Shown piece after piece: positions 43,016 to 52,001 of a stretch of DNA of 64,000 bases. Each line of letters starts with the position of its first letter. Position 1 is the stretch's first letter. Source of the DNA: Dysgonomonas sp. UBA7710 (lineage in GTDB: Bacteria > Bacteroidota > Bacteroidia > Bacteroidales > Dysgonomonadaceae); contig NZ_DLFW01000029.1 of the NCBI RefSeq assembly GCF_002482385.1, positions 62,001 through 126,000 on the forward strand. The letters are read 5' to 3'. Under the pieces are notes generated by a model. The model searched no databases, was not told where the DNA came from, and saw only the letters and a list, made by a program, of their open reading frames with translations. The translations under genes were made by a program, and so were the position numbers.

Positions 43016-46000
43016 TTAAAATGTGATGTCCATCCCCCAGGTAAGCATGCGGTTGAAAGGAAAAGTATTATTAGATCCCTCTCCATATTCAGGGTCATAA
43101 CCGTCTTTGATCTTACTCCACTCCCAAAGGTCGTCTCCTGAAAAGTAGACCCGAAGCTTATTCAGTCCCATTTTTTTTGTTACATTTTGAGGAAGGGTAT
43201 ACCCTACTACTAAGGACTTTAGTCTGATATATTTGGAACTCTGAACGGTTGCATCTTTGTTTGCATAATTCCAGTTGTTAAATGCATTATCCCGTGATGC
43301 AATTGTATAGCTCGTATTCGGATTCTCTTCGGTCCACATTTTTCCCATAAATGTATTATTCTGGTATGTGAAATTTGCTACCCAGGGATATGCAAAATAT
43401 CCGCTTCTCAATACTGTCTGTTTTCCAACCCCCTGGAAGAATGCCTGCAAATCAATTCCTTTCCATTCTGCTCCGAGCTTGAATCCGAAATTAAGACGTG
43501 GTGCCGCGTCTCCCGCATAGTAGATATCTTTTGTTGTAATAGCTCCGTCACCATCGAGATCGACCAGTTTACGAGCTCCCGGACGAAGACGGTTTGTACC
43601 GCTTTCCAGCGGAGCCGGAATTATATTGCCAGCCTTGGGGCCTGTATGATCTGCATTCCAGTAATACTGATTATAGAATGCGTCGACTTCTGCCTGTGTC
43701 TGGAAAATACCATCGGTCTTATAAACATAAATCGCATCTCTCGGCATACCTACCAGACGGTTGGAGTTCTTTCCGGGATTAGGTACGTTCTCGCTATTTT
43801 CTAATGTAAGGATCTTTGACCATGCATCAGCTATGAAGCCCCCTATATTATAAGAGACATCTCCTATCTTATCCCTCCAGTTGAGGGAAAACTCCCATCC
43901 TTTAGCCCTGAATTTACCATTGTTTGTTTTTGGTGCGGATGCTCCCAATATCGAAGGGTATGTTACAGGAATGAACATGCCGTTATTGGTCTTTACGAAA
44001 TAATCGAATGAACCCGACAGACGGGATTTTAAGAATGAAAAGTCCAGTCCGGCATCGTGACTGTTAATCGTCTCCCATGTTCTCAGGTTTGAGGTCATAC
44101 CACCAAGAGTCAATGACGGTTGGGATGCCACATCTGTACCAAAAAATGCATTTCCTGTATTTATTACTGCATATCGTTCGTAATTGTCGATTCCTTCAAC
44201 ACTTCCTGTTTTTCCGTAATTGTACCTGATTTTCAGATTAGTCAGCCATTTAAAGTCTTTCATGAAATCTTCGTTAGAAATAACCCACCCGCCGGAGACT
44301 GAATAAAAGTTCTTCCAACGCTGGTCGACAGATAATTTGGATGAGCCATCACGACGACCCAGCAGGTCTAAAAGATATTTTCCATCATAATTGTAACTGA
44401 CACGTCCCAGATATGAAACGAATCCCCACGAACTTTGCCCGCCTCCGGCTCCATTATTTGTTCCGTTTACCATCACTTCGAGGTCAACAAGATCAGAACC
44501 TGCGTATAAAGGTCCGCTATTACGCGAAGCAAGTATTTTCTTATAGTTTTCCTCTTCGGCTGTCATACCCAGCATCGCTGATACATTGTGTACCTGATTG
44601 AAACTACGCGTATAGTTGATAAACCCGCCGAAAGTCACATTTTTCCATTCATACTTTTCTTCTTTGAGCGAACCGGGAGATTGTCTTTTCCCTGTTTTGT
44701 TCCCTTCCCAGTCGTAATATTGGACTTCTTTTTTTAGTTCCTGAACATCTTTTTCCACTCTCTTGAATGAACCTGTTCCGGATAAAGAGAGTCCTCTTAC
44801 CAATTGTGAAAGATCTAAAGTCACTTTTATATTGGAACGGAATGTATTGAAGTCTGTTTTCGTTTGGCCGCCGCCTACAAGCCCTCCCACAGGATTGCGC
44901 GCACCATTAAAGGTATCATAGAATTGTCCGTATTGGTTGTAGACCGGCCAGAACCAAGGATCGTACCATCCTGCCCCCACATCGGTATTGGGCGTGGTTA
45001 TATTGCGTACTTCATACGACATTCCGGTTTCTACCTTCAGCATTCTGGTTGCCTGGTAATCCATATTCAGACGTCCGCTATATTTTTTTTCCCCGTCCTC
45101 TGCAATTTTTAATTGTGAATTATTATCAGCATAACCCAGGGATGCCATATAGCTAAATTTTTCATCAGCTCCTGATATGTTTATTGAATGCTTATGCGAG
45201 AGAGACTGTCCGTACATATAATCCAGCATATTGACAGCATCGTAGCGTCCAATCTGACCATTACCTTGCTTCAAAGTAAAAACTTCTCCTTTTCTCAATG
45301 CATTGAAAAACGTTTCTCCTGTTATCGTCTCCCCAATTCCAAAGCCATCAATCGGAGTTTGAAGCGTGCCTCCGAAAGAATTGAAGATCCACCAGTCCAC
45401 TCTTTTGTGAATTTCTGCAGGGTCCGTAATAGTCGGATTCTTAGCCCGTGCATCCTGATATTGCGCTTCATAGAACATATCCAAAAATTCGAAACGGTTG
45501 GTTACTGGAGATTGAATTCCATCTATAGTTGTGCTTAGGGAGCCATTATAGGTTATCTTAGCGGCCCCCTTCTTACCCCTCTTAGTAGTTACTAATATGA
45601 CACCGGATGCAGAACGCGCACCATAAATAGCAGCAGAAGCGTCTTTTAACACTGAGATATTTTCAATGTCATTTGGCTCCATCTGATTCAATTCGTCTAA
45701 TGATCCGCTTACTCCATCAATGAGGACTAAAGGGCTGGACTTACCGTTGACTGAAATATCTCCACGAATTTTCATTTCCGCTCCTTCGCTGCCCGGACGG
45801 GTAGAAGTACGCGTTACGATAAGTCCGGGTATTTCTCCCTGAAGTGCTACCGATACATTGTTTATACCACGGTCTTTAAAAACTTCATCACCGGAAATCT
45901 GGCTGATGGCACTGGTTAGAGAAGCTTTCTTCTGCGTACCGTAACCGACTACAACAACTTCGTCAAGGGTATTGGTTTCTTCAATTAATGTTATATTTAT

Positions 46001-46342
46001 AGTACTTCTATCGCTCAGATTTACCGTTTGAGGTTCAAAACCTATATACGAAAATTTTAATTGAGTTCTTCCTTCCGGTATTATAATGGTATAATTTCCG
46101 TCGGTGTCCGTCATAGTTCCGACTGTGGTTCCAACGACACTAACGCTTACTCCGGCCAGAGGTTCGCCGCTGGAATCGTTGACAGTTCCTTTTACCGTTT
46201 TAGTAGCTTGAGTTTGTTGAGAACTCTCTTTTACGCCCATATTTGCATACAAGCCGGAATAGGTTACCCCTCCCAGAAATAATGCAAGGGCCAATAATAA
46301 TCCTTTTTGACATGGGAATTTCGATTTTCGCTTTCTTTTCAT
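43016..46342 (-). CDS. SusC/RagA family TonB-linked outer-membrane transporter (PUL 2)
   Basis: The 1108-residue importer has a basic, long N-terminus (MKRKRKSKFPCQKG) before the hydrophobic export segment at about 14-33. The carboxypeptidase-regulatory domain follows (about 48-120, GTVNDSSGEPLAGVSVSVVG). The plug shows VVVGYGTQKKASLTSA, GLIVTRTSTRPGSEGAEMKI and DASAAIYGARSASGVILVTTK. The barrel ends TWGMDITF. It is first in the seven-gene PUL 2 operon, divergent from the membrane-bound regulator, with a clear -7 box 40 bases upstream. Confidence 0.96.
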   Translation of the reverse strand: MKRKRKSKFPCQKGLLLALALFLGGVTYSGLYANMGVKESSQQTQATKTVKGTVNDSSGEPLAGVSVSVVGTTVGTMTDTDGNYTIIIPEGRTQLKFSYIGFEPQTVNLSDRSTINITLIEETNTLDEVVVVGYGTQKKASLTSAISQISGDEVFKDRGINNVSVALQGEIPGLIVTRTSTRPGSEGAEMKIRGDISVNGKSSPLVLIDGVSGSLDELNQMEPNDIENISVLKDASAAIYGARSASGVILVTTKRGKKGAAKITYNGSLSTTIDGIQSPVTNRFEFLDMFYEAQYQDARAKNPTITDPAEIHKRVDWWIFNSFGGTLQTPIDGFGIGETITGETFFNALRKGEVFTLKQGNGQIGRYDAVNMLDYMYGQSLSHKHSINISGADEKFSYMASLGYADNNSQLKIAEDGEKKYSGRLNMDYQATRMLKVETGMSYEVRNITTPNTDVGAGWYDPWFWPVYNQYGQFYDTFNGARNPVGGLVGGGQTKTDFNTFRSNIKVTLDLSQLVRGLSLSGTGSFKRVEKDVQELKKEVQYYDWEGNKTGKRQSPGSLKEEKYEWKNVTFGGFINYTRSFNQVHNVSAMLGMTAEEENYKKILASRNSGPLYAGSDLVDLEVMVNGTNNGAGGGQSSWGFVSYLGRVSYNYDGKYLLDLLGRRDGSSKLSVDQRWKNFYSVSGGWVISNEDFMKDFKWLTNLKIRYNYGKTGSVEGIDNYERYAVINTGNAFFGTDVASQPSLTLGGMTSNLRTWETINSHDAGLDFSFLKSRLSGSFDYFVKTNNGMFIPVTYPSILGASAPKTNNGKFRAKGWEFSLNWRDKIGDVSYNIGGFIADAWSKILTLENSENVPNPGKNSNRLVGMPRDAIYVYKTDGIFQTQAEVDAFYNQYYWNADHTGPKAGNIIPAPLESGTNRLRPGARKLVDLDGDGAITTKDIYYAGDAAPRLNFGFKLGAEWKGIDLQAFFQGVGKQTVLRSGYFAYPWVANFTYQNNTFMGKMWTEENPNTSYTIASRDNAFNNWNYANKDATVQSSKYIRLKSLVVGYTLPQNVTKKMGLNKLRVYFSGDDLWEWSKIKDGYDPEYGEGSNNTFPFNRMLTWGMDITF

Positions 46343-46382
46343 GTGATTAGATTTAAAATGAAATTATAAACAGATTCGTTAA

Positions 46383-46390
46383 CAAAAGTA
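46383..46390 (-). promoter_or_regulatory. -7 promoter box of PUL 2 operon
   Basis: On the minus strand TACTTTTG fits TAnnTTTG, about 40 bases before the SusC start codon. No -33 TTTG is present at the usual distance, as expected for a promoter that needs an activator. Confidence 0.55.
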
Positions 46391-46536
46391 AATGAGTGAA
46401 TCTTTCTTCCCATAGGAAAAAGAGCCTAAAAAGTCCGAAATAACTATTCTGGATTAGAATAATAATTGTCCGGCCAGTGTCAAAATAATTTGAGACTCCT
46501 GCATTATAGACTATTTAGAATAATTGTCTTATATTC

Positions 46537-46616
46537 CCGGAATAATCCGGTATGGTAAGGGATACCAGATTTATTTTATGGATATTATTTTATCTATAGA
46601 TTATATCACTAGTGAT
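46537..46616. promoter_or_regulatory. Cluster of palindromes in divergent PUL 2 control region
   Basis: Three inverted repeats stand in 80 bases: CCGGA-ATAA-TCCGG (46537-46550), TGGTA-AGGGA-TACCA (46553-46567, within a wider GGTAT/ATACC pair) and the 12-base perfect palindrome ATCACTAGTGAT (46605-46616). They lie between the SusC promoter and the regulator promoter and are operator candidates. Confidence 0.4.
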
Positions 46617-46695
46617 GCTGAACATAAGTAATGCCAGTCTATATTTGTTGTACTAAAAAATATGCTGAACTTAATATATAATTATCAATAAATAT

Positions 46696-46703
46696 TAAAT
46701 TTG
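46696..46703 (+). promoter_or_regulatory. -7 promoter box for PUL 2 regulator
   Basis: TAAATTTG fits TAnnTTTG. It overlaps an in-frame TTG (46701) that would otherwise be an upstream start codon, so translation from ATG 46749 is preferred. Confidence 0.45.
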
Positions 46704-46748
46704 TCGTACCTTAGTCTATACTATAATTGCGATTCTGACAATTTTCTG

Positions 46749-49463
46749 ATGAAAAGTAAACTGTACATATTCTTTTTTATCCTGGGCTATTTTTGCAATA
46801 TAGCATATGCCATTAAACCATTCCGGAATATTAGCGTCGACAATGGTCTTAGTAGCAATACTATAAATTGCATATTCAAAGATAGCGGCAAATATATCTG
46901 GCTGGGGTTACCAAATGGGCTGAACCGTTTTGATGGTGTAGATATTATATCTGTAAAATATTTCGAAAACCAATTTATAGTCTCTATATCTGAAATAGAT
47001 TCTTTGAATCTGTTTGTTGCATCTGAGAGAAACCTCTATAAATATAACAGAAGAGAGAATACAGCCTCTAAATATGAACTGGAAAGGAATCAAGACATAA
47101 AAATAAAGAAAATATTACCCGACAAAAAAGAGAATTTACTTATAGCTACCAATAGAGGCTTATTCACCTTTGTCAGCGACAAGGTTGAGAAAATACAGAG
47201 CGTCTCATCTGATATAACAGATATAACAGTTGACAACAATAATATATACTGGATAACCACTACTTCGGGATTAATCAGCTATAATGTACTATCGGGTAGC
47301 CTTGATACATATTATTTATTTAATAATAAATCCAGCAATAACTTCTCCTCACTCAGCCTTGACAATAATAATATTTATCTTGGATTTCAGAACAGTATTT
47401 ACTGTTTTGATATTATTGCCAAAGCATTTGATAAGATAATAGATTTGGACAATAATTATATACTTAATATATATTACAATGACAATAGGCTATATGTGGG
47501 AACAAATGGTGGTGGACTCAAAATTATTTCTTTAACGGATCGAAGTATAGTATCTCTTACACACAACCCATCCAATCCGGAAAGTATTAGTTCAAACGCC
47601 ATATACTCGTTCTTACTTGACGGAGAATCATTCTGGATTGGAACCTTCGTGGGAGGGCTAAACTATACGCCCTATATAAGGAATATATTTAGCACTTATA
47701 GTAAAAGTGGAACATTTGATAGCCGGGGTGTTAATATAAGGTCGATGAATTTAATCGGTGATAATAAAATATTAGGAACCCGAAGCGGATTTATCTATTT
47801 CGGAAAGGAGAAAGTGCATATTTTCAGTACAGAAAACACCCCTGCTCTCAGATCAAACATTATACTTTGCATATATCAGTTTAAAGATAAATACCTCATT
47901 GGTACATATGGGGGAGGCGTATATCTGTTCAATCCGGATAAACTGACTGTAGATAGATTCAAAAAAGACAATGTTTTCATTGATAACTCTTTCTATTCCA
48001 TAACAGATGACAATGACGGGTACCTCTGGCTCGGCACCTTAAACGGTCTGATCAGATATGATGTGAAAGCCGATAAATATGAAGTATTCACAACTATTAA
48101 CTCGGGACTGATCAATAAAGACATCTATTATATAACAGCTGATACAAAGAACAGGATATGGATAGGTACAAATGAAGGTGTCTGCTACTATGAAAATGGA
48201 AAAATATATGTTCCTAAAGATATAGACCTATCTTTTATCAAAACTGTCCGATATCTATTCTCAGACAAAGCAGGTAATATATGGATAGGTAGTGAAAAAG
48301 ACGGACTAATCAAAGTCTCTCCCGATATAGATTCATTCGAACATATTACTACCAGTGATTTTTTACCGGACAACTATGTATTAAGTATTATTGAAGATCA
48401 GGAGCAATATATATGGATATGTACGCCTAAAGGGATGGTAAGATATAATCCTGAATCTGCTGATTACCGGATATTCTCTCTTTATGATGGTATTCCATGG
48501 TATACATTCAACTCTGCAGTCCAAATGGCTGATGACGGTACCTTGTGGTGGGGTAATGAGAAAGGGCTGGTATATCTGAATCCTAAAGATAAATTATTGA
48601 AGAGTACTTCGAATAACCAGATTGCAATAACCTCTATTTATATTGACGGCAAGCTGGAAGAAGTCGGTTCTAAAATGTTGCCTGTATCTTCCGAGTATAT
48701 GAAAGTTATCAAACTAAGCCCTTCTCAGAACAGTATCGGAATACACTTCTCTGATCGTTTATATACTATTCCCCAGTCGGAAATCTATGAATATAAGCTA
48801 GAGGGGCTGGACGACAAATGGCAACGCATCATTGGGCGTAATGACCTTTATATATCCAATCTCCCCAGCGGTTCTTATAAGCTGCTATTGAGAAAAGCCG
48901 GGAGCGAAGAACCAATACAATCTATATCCATAATCAAGACTAAATCATATACGATTTATGTATGGTTGTTCATTATAGCCATCCTGATAGTTGCCTCGGT
49001 ACTCACTTTTAGTATGAATATACTGAAAACTAAAAGGTTGAAGGAGAAATTCATCCAGTCATCATCGAAAGTCAAGTATCAGAGTATTAAGATGGAAGAA
49101 AATGAAATATCCCAGATAAAAGAAGCTCTACTCAAGTACTTCGAAGAAGAACAGCCATATTTGAATTCCGAACTCAAACTGGAAGATGTATCCAATGCAA
49201 TACACCATTCTAAAACAAGGGTTTCCCAGGTACTAAACCAGTATCTGCAATCTAATTTTGCCGACTTCACAAATACATACCGTATACAGGTATTTAAAGA
49301 AAAGGCAGAAGAAGGCTTGATCCAGCAATACACTCTTAGCGCTTTATCTAAAGAATGCGGGTTCAGTTCGCGTAGTTCTTTTTTCCATAGCTTTAAGAAA
49401 ATTACAGGCCAAACACCTTTGGAATATCTGAAAGAAGCCGGTATAAAAATAGATAAGCCCTGA
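46749..49463 (+). CDS. Membrane-anchored sensor / AraC-type regulator without kinase (PUL 2)
   Basis: The product (904 residues) starts at ATG 46749 with a signal peptide (MKSKLYIFFFILGYFCN to AYA). About 650 periplasmic residues carry propeller repeats (KYIWLGLPNGLNRFD, YLWLGTLNGLIRYD, NIWIGSEKDGLIKV) and a Y_Y_Y domain (YEYKLEGLDDKWQ). One membrane helix lies at about 736-760. A linker of only about 45 residues leads to an AraC-family DNA-binding domain (about 805-895; TLSALSKECGFSSRSSFFHSFKKITGQTP). Unlike HTCS proteins there is no histidine kinase, ATPase or receiver domain, so the signal must pass straight from periplasm to DNA-binding domain. Divergent from the PUL 2 operon, its likely target. 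Confidence 0.9.
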   Translation: MKSKLYIFFFILGYFCNIAYAIKPFRNISVDNGLSSNTINCIFKDSGKYIWLGLPNGLNRFDGVDIISVKYFENQFIVSISEIDSLNLFVASERNLYKYNRRENTASKYELERNQDIKIKKILPDKKENLLIATNRGLFTFVSDKVEKIQSVSSDITDITVDNNNIYWITTTSGLISYNVLSGSLDTYYLFNNKSSNNFSSLSLDNNNIYLGFQNSIYCFDIIAKAFDKIIDLDNNYILNIYYNDNRLYVGTNGGGLKIISLTDRSIVSLTHNPSNPESISSNAIYSFLLDGESFWIGTFVGGLNYTPYIRNIFSTYSKSGTFDSRGVNIRSMNLIGDNKILGTRSGFIYFGKEKVHIFSTENTPALRSNIILCIYQFKDKYLIGTYGGGVYLFNPDKLTVDRFKKDNVFIDNSFYSITDDNDGYLWLGTLNGLIRYDVKADKYEVFTTINSGLINKDIYYITADTKNRIWIGTNEGVCYYENGKIYVPKDIDLSFIKTVRYLFSDKAGNIWIGSEKDGLIKVSPDIDSFEHITTSDFLPDNYVLSIIEDQEQYIWICTPKGMVRYNPESADYRIFSLYDGIPWYTFNSAVQMADDGTLWWGNEKGLVYLNPKDKLLKSTSNNQIAITSIYIDGKLEEVGSKMLPVSSEYMKVIKLSPSQNSIGIHFSDRLYTIPQSEIYEYKLEGLDDKWQRIIGRNDLYISNLPSGSYKLLLRKAGSEEPIQSISIIKTKSYTIYVWLFIIAILIVASVLTFSMNILKTKRLKEKFIQSSSKVKYQSIKMEENEISQIKEALLKYFEEEQPYLNSELKLEDVSNAIHHSKTRVSQVLNQYLQSNFADFTNTYRIQVFKEKAEEGLIQQYTLSALSKECGFSSRSSFFHSFKKITGQTPLEYLKEAGIKIDKP

Positions 49464-49465
49464 AA

Positions 49466-50809
49466 CTAGAATAACAGCGAGACTTTAGTCCCTGTATCGA
49501 TCTCTGATTCTATCTTATATTCAATTCCGTTCTTGTCCAGTATGCGTAGGGCTATCGACAGGCCGATACCGCTACCTTGCACCTCGTTCGTGTTATCTGC
49601 CCGATAAAAAGGTTTACTGATGTCTGCCAGTTGGTCCGATGGAATACCAATACCTTTGTCGGCAATGGACAAACAAAGTCTGTCACACTTCTTGTAAAGA
49701 TGTATTGTGACATTCTCTTTAGAAGAATACTTCACTGCGTTTTCTACCAGATTGAATAAAGCAATCAACAACTGGGTTCTGTCTTTATCCATAGACATCA
49801 GTTGCTCATCTTCCGGTTTTATATCCATATTGACCAGAATCTTAGAATTCGGATACAGACTTTTCATTTTACTTATAATTTCCCAGATCAACTCGTCTAT
49901 TCGCATAGAGGATGCTTCCTTTTCATCTTTCTTCAGGTCGGAAATAATAATGAGAGTGTCTAATATCTCTTCCATCTGCACTATCTGTTCAATGAGCTTT
50001 CCCGACAGTTGCCTGTATTCTTCGGGGCTACGGTCTTTTATCGTAAATAGATCGACGTTACCCATCATGGAAGCCAACGGAGTCTTAAATTCATGGGAAA
50101 CATATCTTACAAAATTCTTTTGGATGATAACTGTCTCTGATATCTTTGCCAGTAAATCATTGAATGTTTCTATGAGGTTCTGCAATTCATCTTTCGTTTC
50201 AGGTGATTGTATCCGGACATTCAGATTTTTTGTCGATATATTTTTCACCTGGCTTATCACATCACTAAACGGACGATACGCGATACGGGATACCCAGCGG
50301 CTGAGGAGGACAATAGCTAAAAGTCCGACAACAAACGACGGGATCAATATCCACAACAATAGGTTAACCTGTTCTGCAAGTCCGCTTTCGGGAACTTTAG
50401 CGATAACGACAAAATCCCCCTGATTATCCTCATAGAATATGCCGTAGCAAAGGTATTCGTCTATGGTAAAAGACATATGCCGGTTGAGCCGTATCCTGTC
50501 GAGAATAGAAACAGGTATATCGGATACACCGACGCCATATGCTATATTATTGTGCATGTCGTATACCTGATAATATGAGTCGGTTACAATCTCTTCAAAC
50601 TGAGCTTTAATCTTTGCAAACTCCCTGTCATTCAGTTCATCTTCTTCAAGGTAGAACAAAGCTGATATATGAGCCGTTTTTTCAAGATTACTATAAATGG
50701 ACTTTTTTGTGTTGTTATAGAACAAACCGTATATAAGCAGGGATATAATAGCGAAGATTATACCGAAGATAAGCGAACAATACAGGCTCAGGCGATTTTT
50801 TACTTTCAT
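49466..50809 (-). CDS. Sensor histidine kinase, OmpR-system type
   Basis: A 447-residue membrane kinase with helices at about 8-30 and 148-170 flanking a roughly 115-residue periplasmic sensor. A HAMP segment follows (about 171-225), then the phosphoacceptor H239 in YVSHEFKTPLA. The ATP-binding boxes are NLVENAVKYS, DKGIGIP and GSGIGLSI. The regulator gene ends 9 bases before this start, so they form one operon, regulator first. It is tail to tail with the PUL 2 sensor (2 bases apart). The architecture resembles RprX-like kinases of Bacteroides; the stimulus is unknown and a link to PUL 2 is only positional. Confidence 0.93.
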   Translation of the reverse strand: MKVKNRLSLYCSLIFGIIFAIISLLIYGLFYNNTKKSIYSNLEKTAHISALFYLEEDELNDREFAKIKAQFEEIVTDSYYQVYDMHNNIAYGVGVSDIPVSILDRIRLNRHMSFTIDEYLCYGIFYEDNQGDFVVIAKVPESGLAEQVNLLLWILIPSFVVGLLAIVLLSRWVSRIAYRPFSDVISQVKNISTKNLNVRIQSPETKDELQNLIETFNDLLAKISETVIIQKNFVRYVSHEFKTPLASMMGNVDLFTIKDRSPEEYRQLSGKLIEQIVQMEEILDTLIIISDLKKDEKEASSMRIDELIWEIISKMKSLYPNSKILVNMDIKPEDEQLMSMDKDRTQLLIALFNLVENAVKYSSKENVTIHLYKKCDRLCLSIADKGIGIPSDQLADISKPFYRADNTNEVQGSGIGLSIALRILDKNGIEYKIESEIDTGTKVSLLF

Positions 50810-50818
50810 GTAATATCT

Positions 50819-51502
50819 CTAATCATAAGTTTCTATCATATAACCACGCCCCTTTACTGTTTTGATAAGCTTCGCATGTCCATCCGTGTCTATCTTATTC
50901 CGCAGGTATGAAATGTATACATCCACTACATTCGTATTCGTGTCGTAGTTTACTCCCCATACGGTATCCAGTAATTGTGTGCGGGACAATACTTTATCCT
51001 TGTTTTCCATCAGTAATTTCAATAATTTGAATTCCTGCATTGTAAGCTTAATCTCGGTGCCTCCTCTTTCTACCCTGTGTCGGTCTTTAAAGAGTTTAAG
51101 ATCATCACATTCTAATACATCGGATGCAACATCATATTTTAACCCTGCCCTTCGGGTCAATGCATTGATATGGGCTATCAGCTCCCTGAGAAGAAACGGC
51201 TTGTTCAGATAATCATCTGCTCCACAGTCCAGCGCCCTAATTTTGTCTTCTGCATCTCCCAGCGCGCTGATAACAAGTATGGGAGTGTTGATTTTTTTAT
51301 AACGCGTATATTGTAGTAATTCGATACCATCTATATCTGGTAACATAATGTCCAGCAAAATCAGGCTCCATTCTTTTTCGCTGATCAGGCGGCGGGCATC
51401 TACTCCATTTTCGGCTAGTACAACAGAATATCCGGTTTCTTCCAGACCTTTCACCACAAATTCACTGATGCGGTGATTGTCTTCTATTAATAAAATCTCC
51501 AT
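50819..51502 (-). CDS. OmpR/PhoB-family response regulator
   Basis: The product (227 residues) has an N-terminal receiver (MEILLIEDNHRISEFV; phosphoacceptor Asp in LLDIMLPDIDG; switch Lys in YLNKPF) and a C-terminal winged helix (about 130-225; LTMQEFKLLKLLMENKDKV, VDVYISYLRNKID, VKGRGYMIE). I chose ATG 51502 because receivers begin within a few residues of the first strand; an in-frame ATG 13 codons upstream would add an unusual tail. It pairs with the kinase encoded 9 bases downstream. The operon start lies close to intergenic repeat copy B. Confidence 0.93.
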   Translation of the reverse strand: MEILLIEDNHRISEFVVKGLEETGYSVVLAENGVDARRLISEKEWSLILLDIMLPDIDGIELLQYTRYKKINTPILVISALGDAEDKIRALDCGADDYLNKPFLLRELIAHINALTRRAGLKYDVASDVLECDDLKLFKDRHRVERGGTEIKLTMQEFKLLKLLMENKDKVLSRTQLLDTVWGVNYDTNTNVVDVYISYLRNKIDTDGHAKLIKTVKGRGYMIETYD

Positions 51503-51619
51503 AACACATAGTTTTTGAATTATAAAAGTAACGATTTTCAATTAATGCAAATCTTATATTGAATTAAAACATTCAATTGTTCTTCTGTGCAGTCATAAAT
51601 TAGTTATGCTTATTGTTCA

Positions 51620-51901
51620 ATAGTAAAAAAGGTAACAAAAGTAACAGTTTTTTCAGTGAACAGTTAACGGTCATCAGTCAACAACTTGTATCTCGTATCC
51701 CGTTTACTTGTAACTATTTTCAAAAAAGTAACAACCAACGGTCACAGGAGCGAAGCGTATGTAAAAGTAACACTTTTTCTACCTATTACTTTTTACTCTC
51801 TTTGTAGCCTCCTCTTGGGGAGGTTGGAGGGGCCAATCAAGGCTTCAAAGAATTCTATCAGCTAACAGCTAAATGCTATTGGCTCCAATTACATAGATAA
51901 A
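51620..51901 (-). repeat. Intergenic dispersed repeat, copy B
   Basis: This is the reverse-orientation partner of 24953-25382. The core 51659-51796 matches the complement of 25207-25344 with two substitutions. A 24-base block at 51829-51852 matches 24997-25020 with two differences, and 51890-51901 matches 24953-24964. In place of the large palindromic insert of copy A it has a short CCTCC/GGAGG hairpin near 51807-51829. It lies between the divergent response regulator and esterase genes. Confidence 0.85.
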
Positions 51902-51941
51902 TTTTTCAAGAGATATTGCTATTCGTTGTGCTTATTACATT

Positions 51942-51972
51942 TTTGATTTAAACCTTAAAATATCTATCTTTG
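51942..51972 (+). promoter_or_regulatory. Promoter of esterase gene
   Basis: TTTG (51942-51945), 19 bases, then TATCTTTG (51965-51972): a full match to the Bacteroidota -33/-7 promoter, 29 bases before the ATG at 52002. Confidence 0.7.
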
Positions 51973-52001
51973 AGAAATCTGATTTTTAAAATTTGACCAA
52001 A

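Noticed and set aside
51503..51541. Response regulator start 13 codons upstream
   Set aside because: Receivers start close to the first beta strand, and the extension (KIVTFIIQKLCV) is not seen in such proteins.
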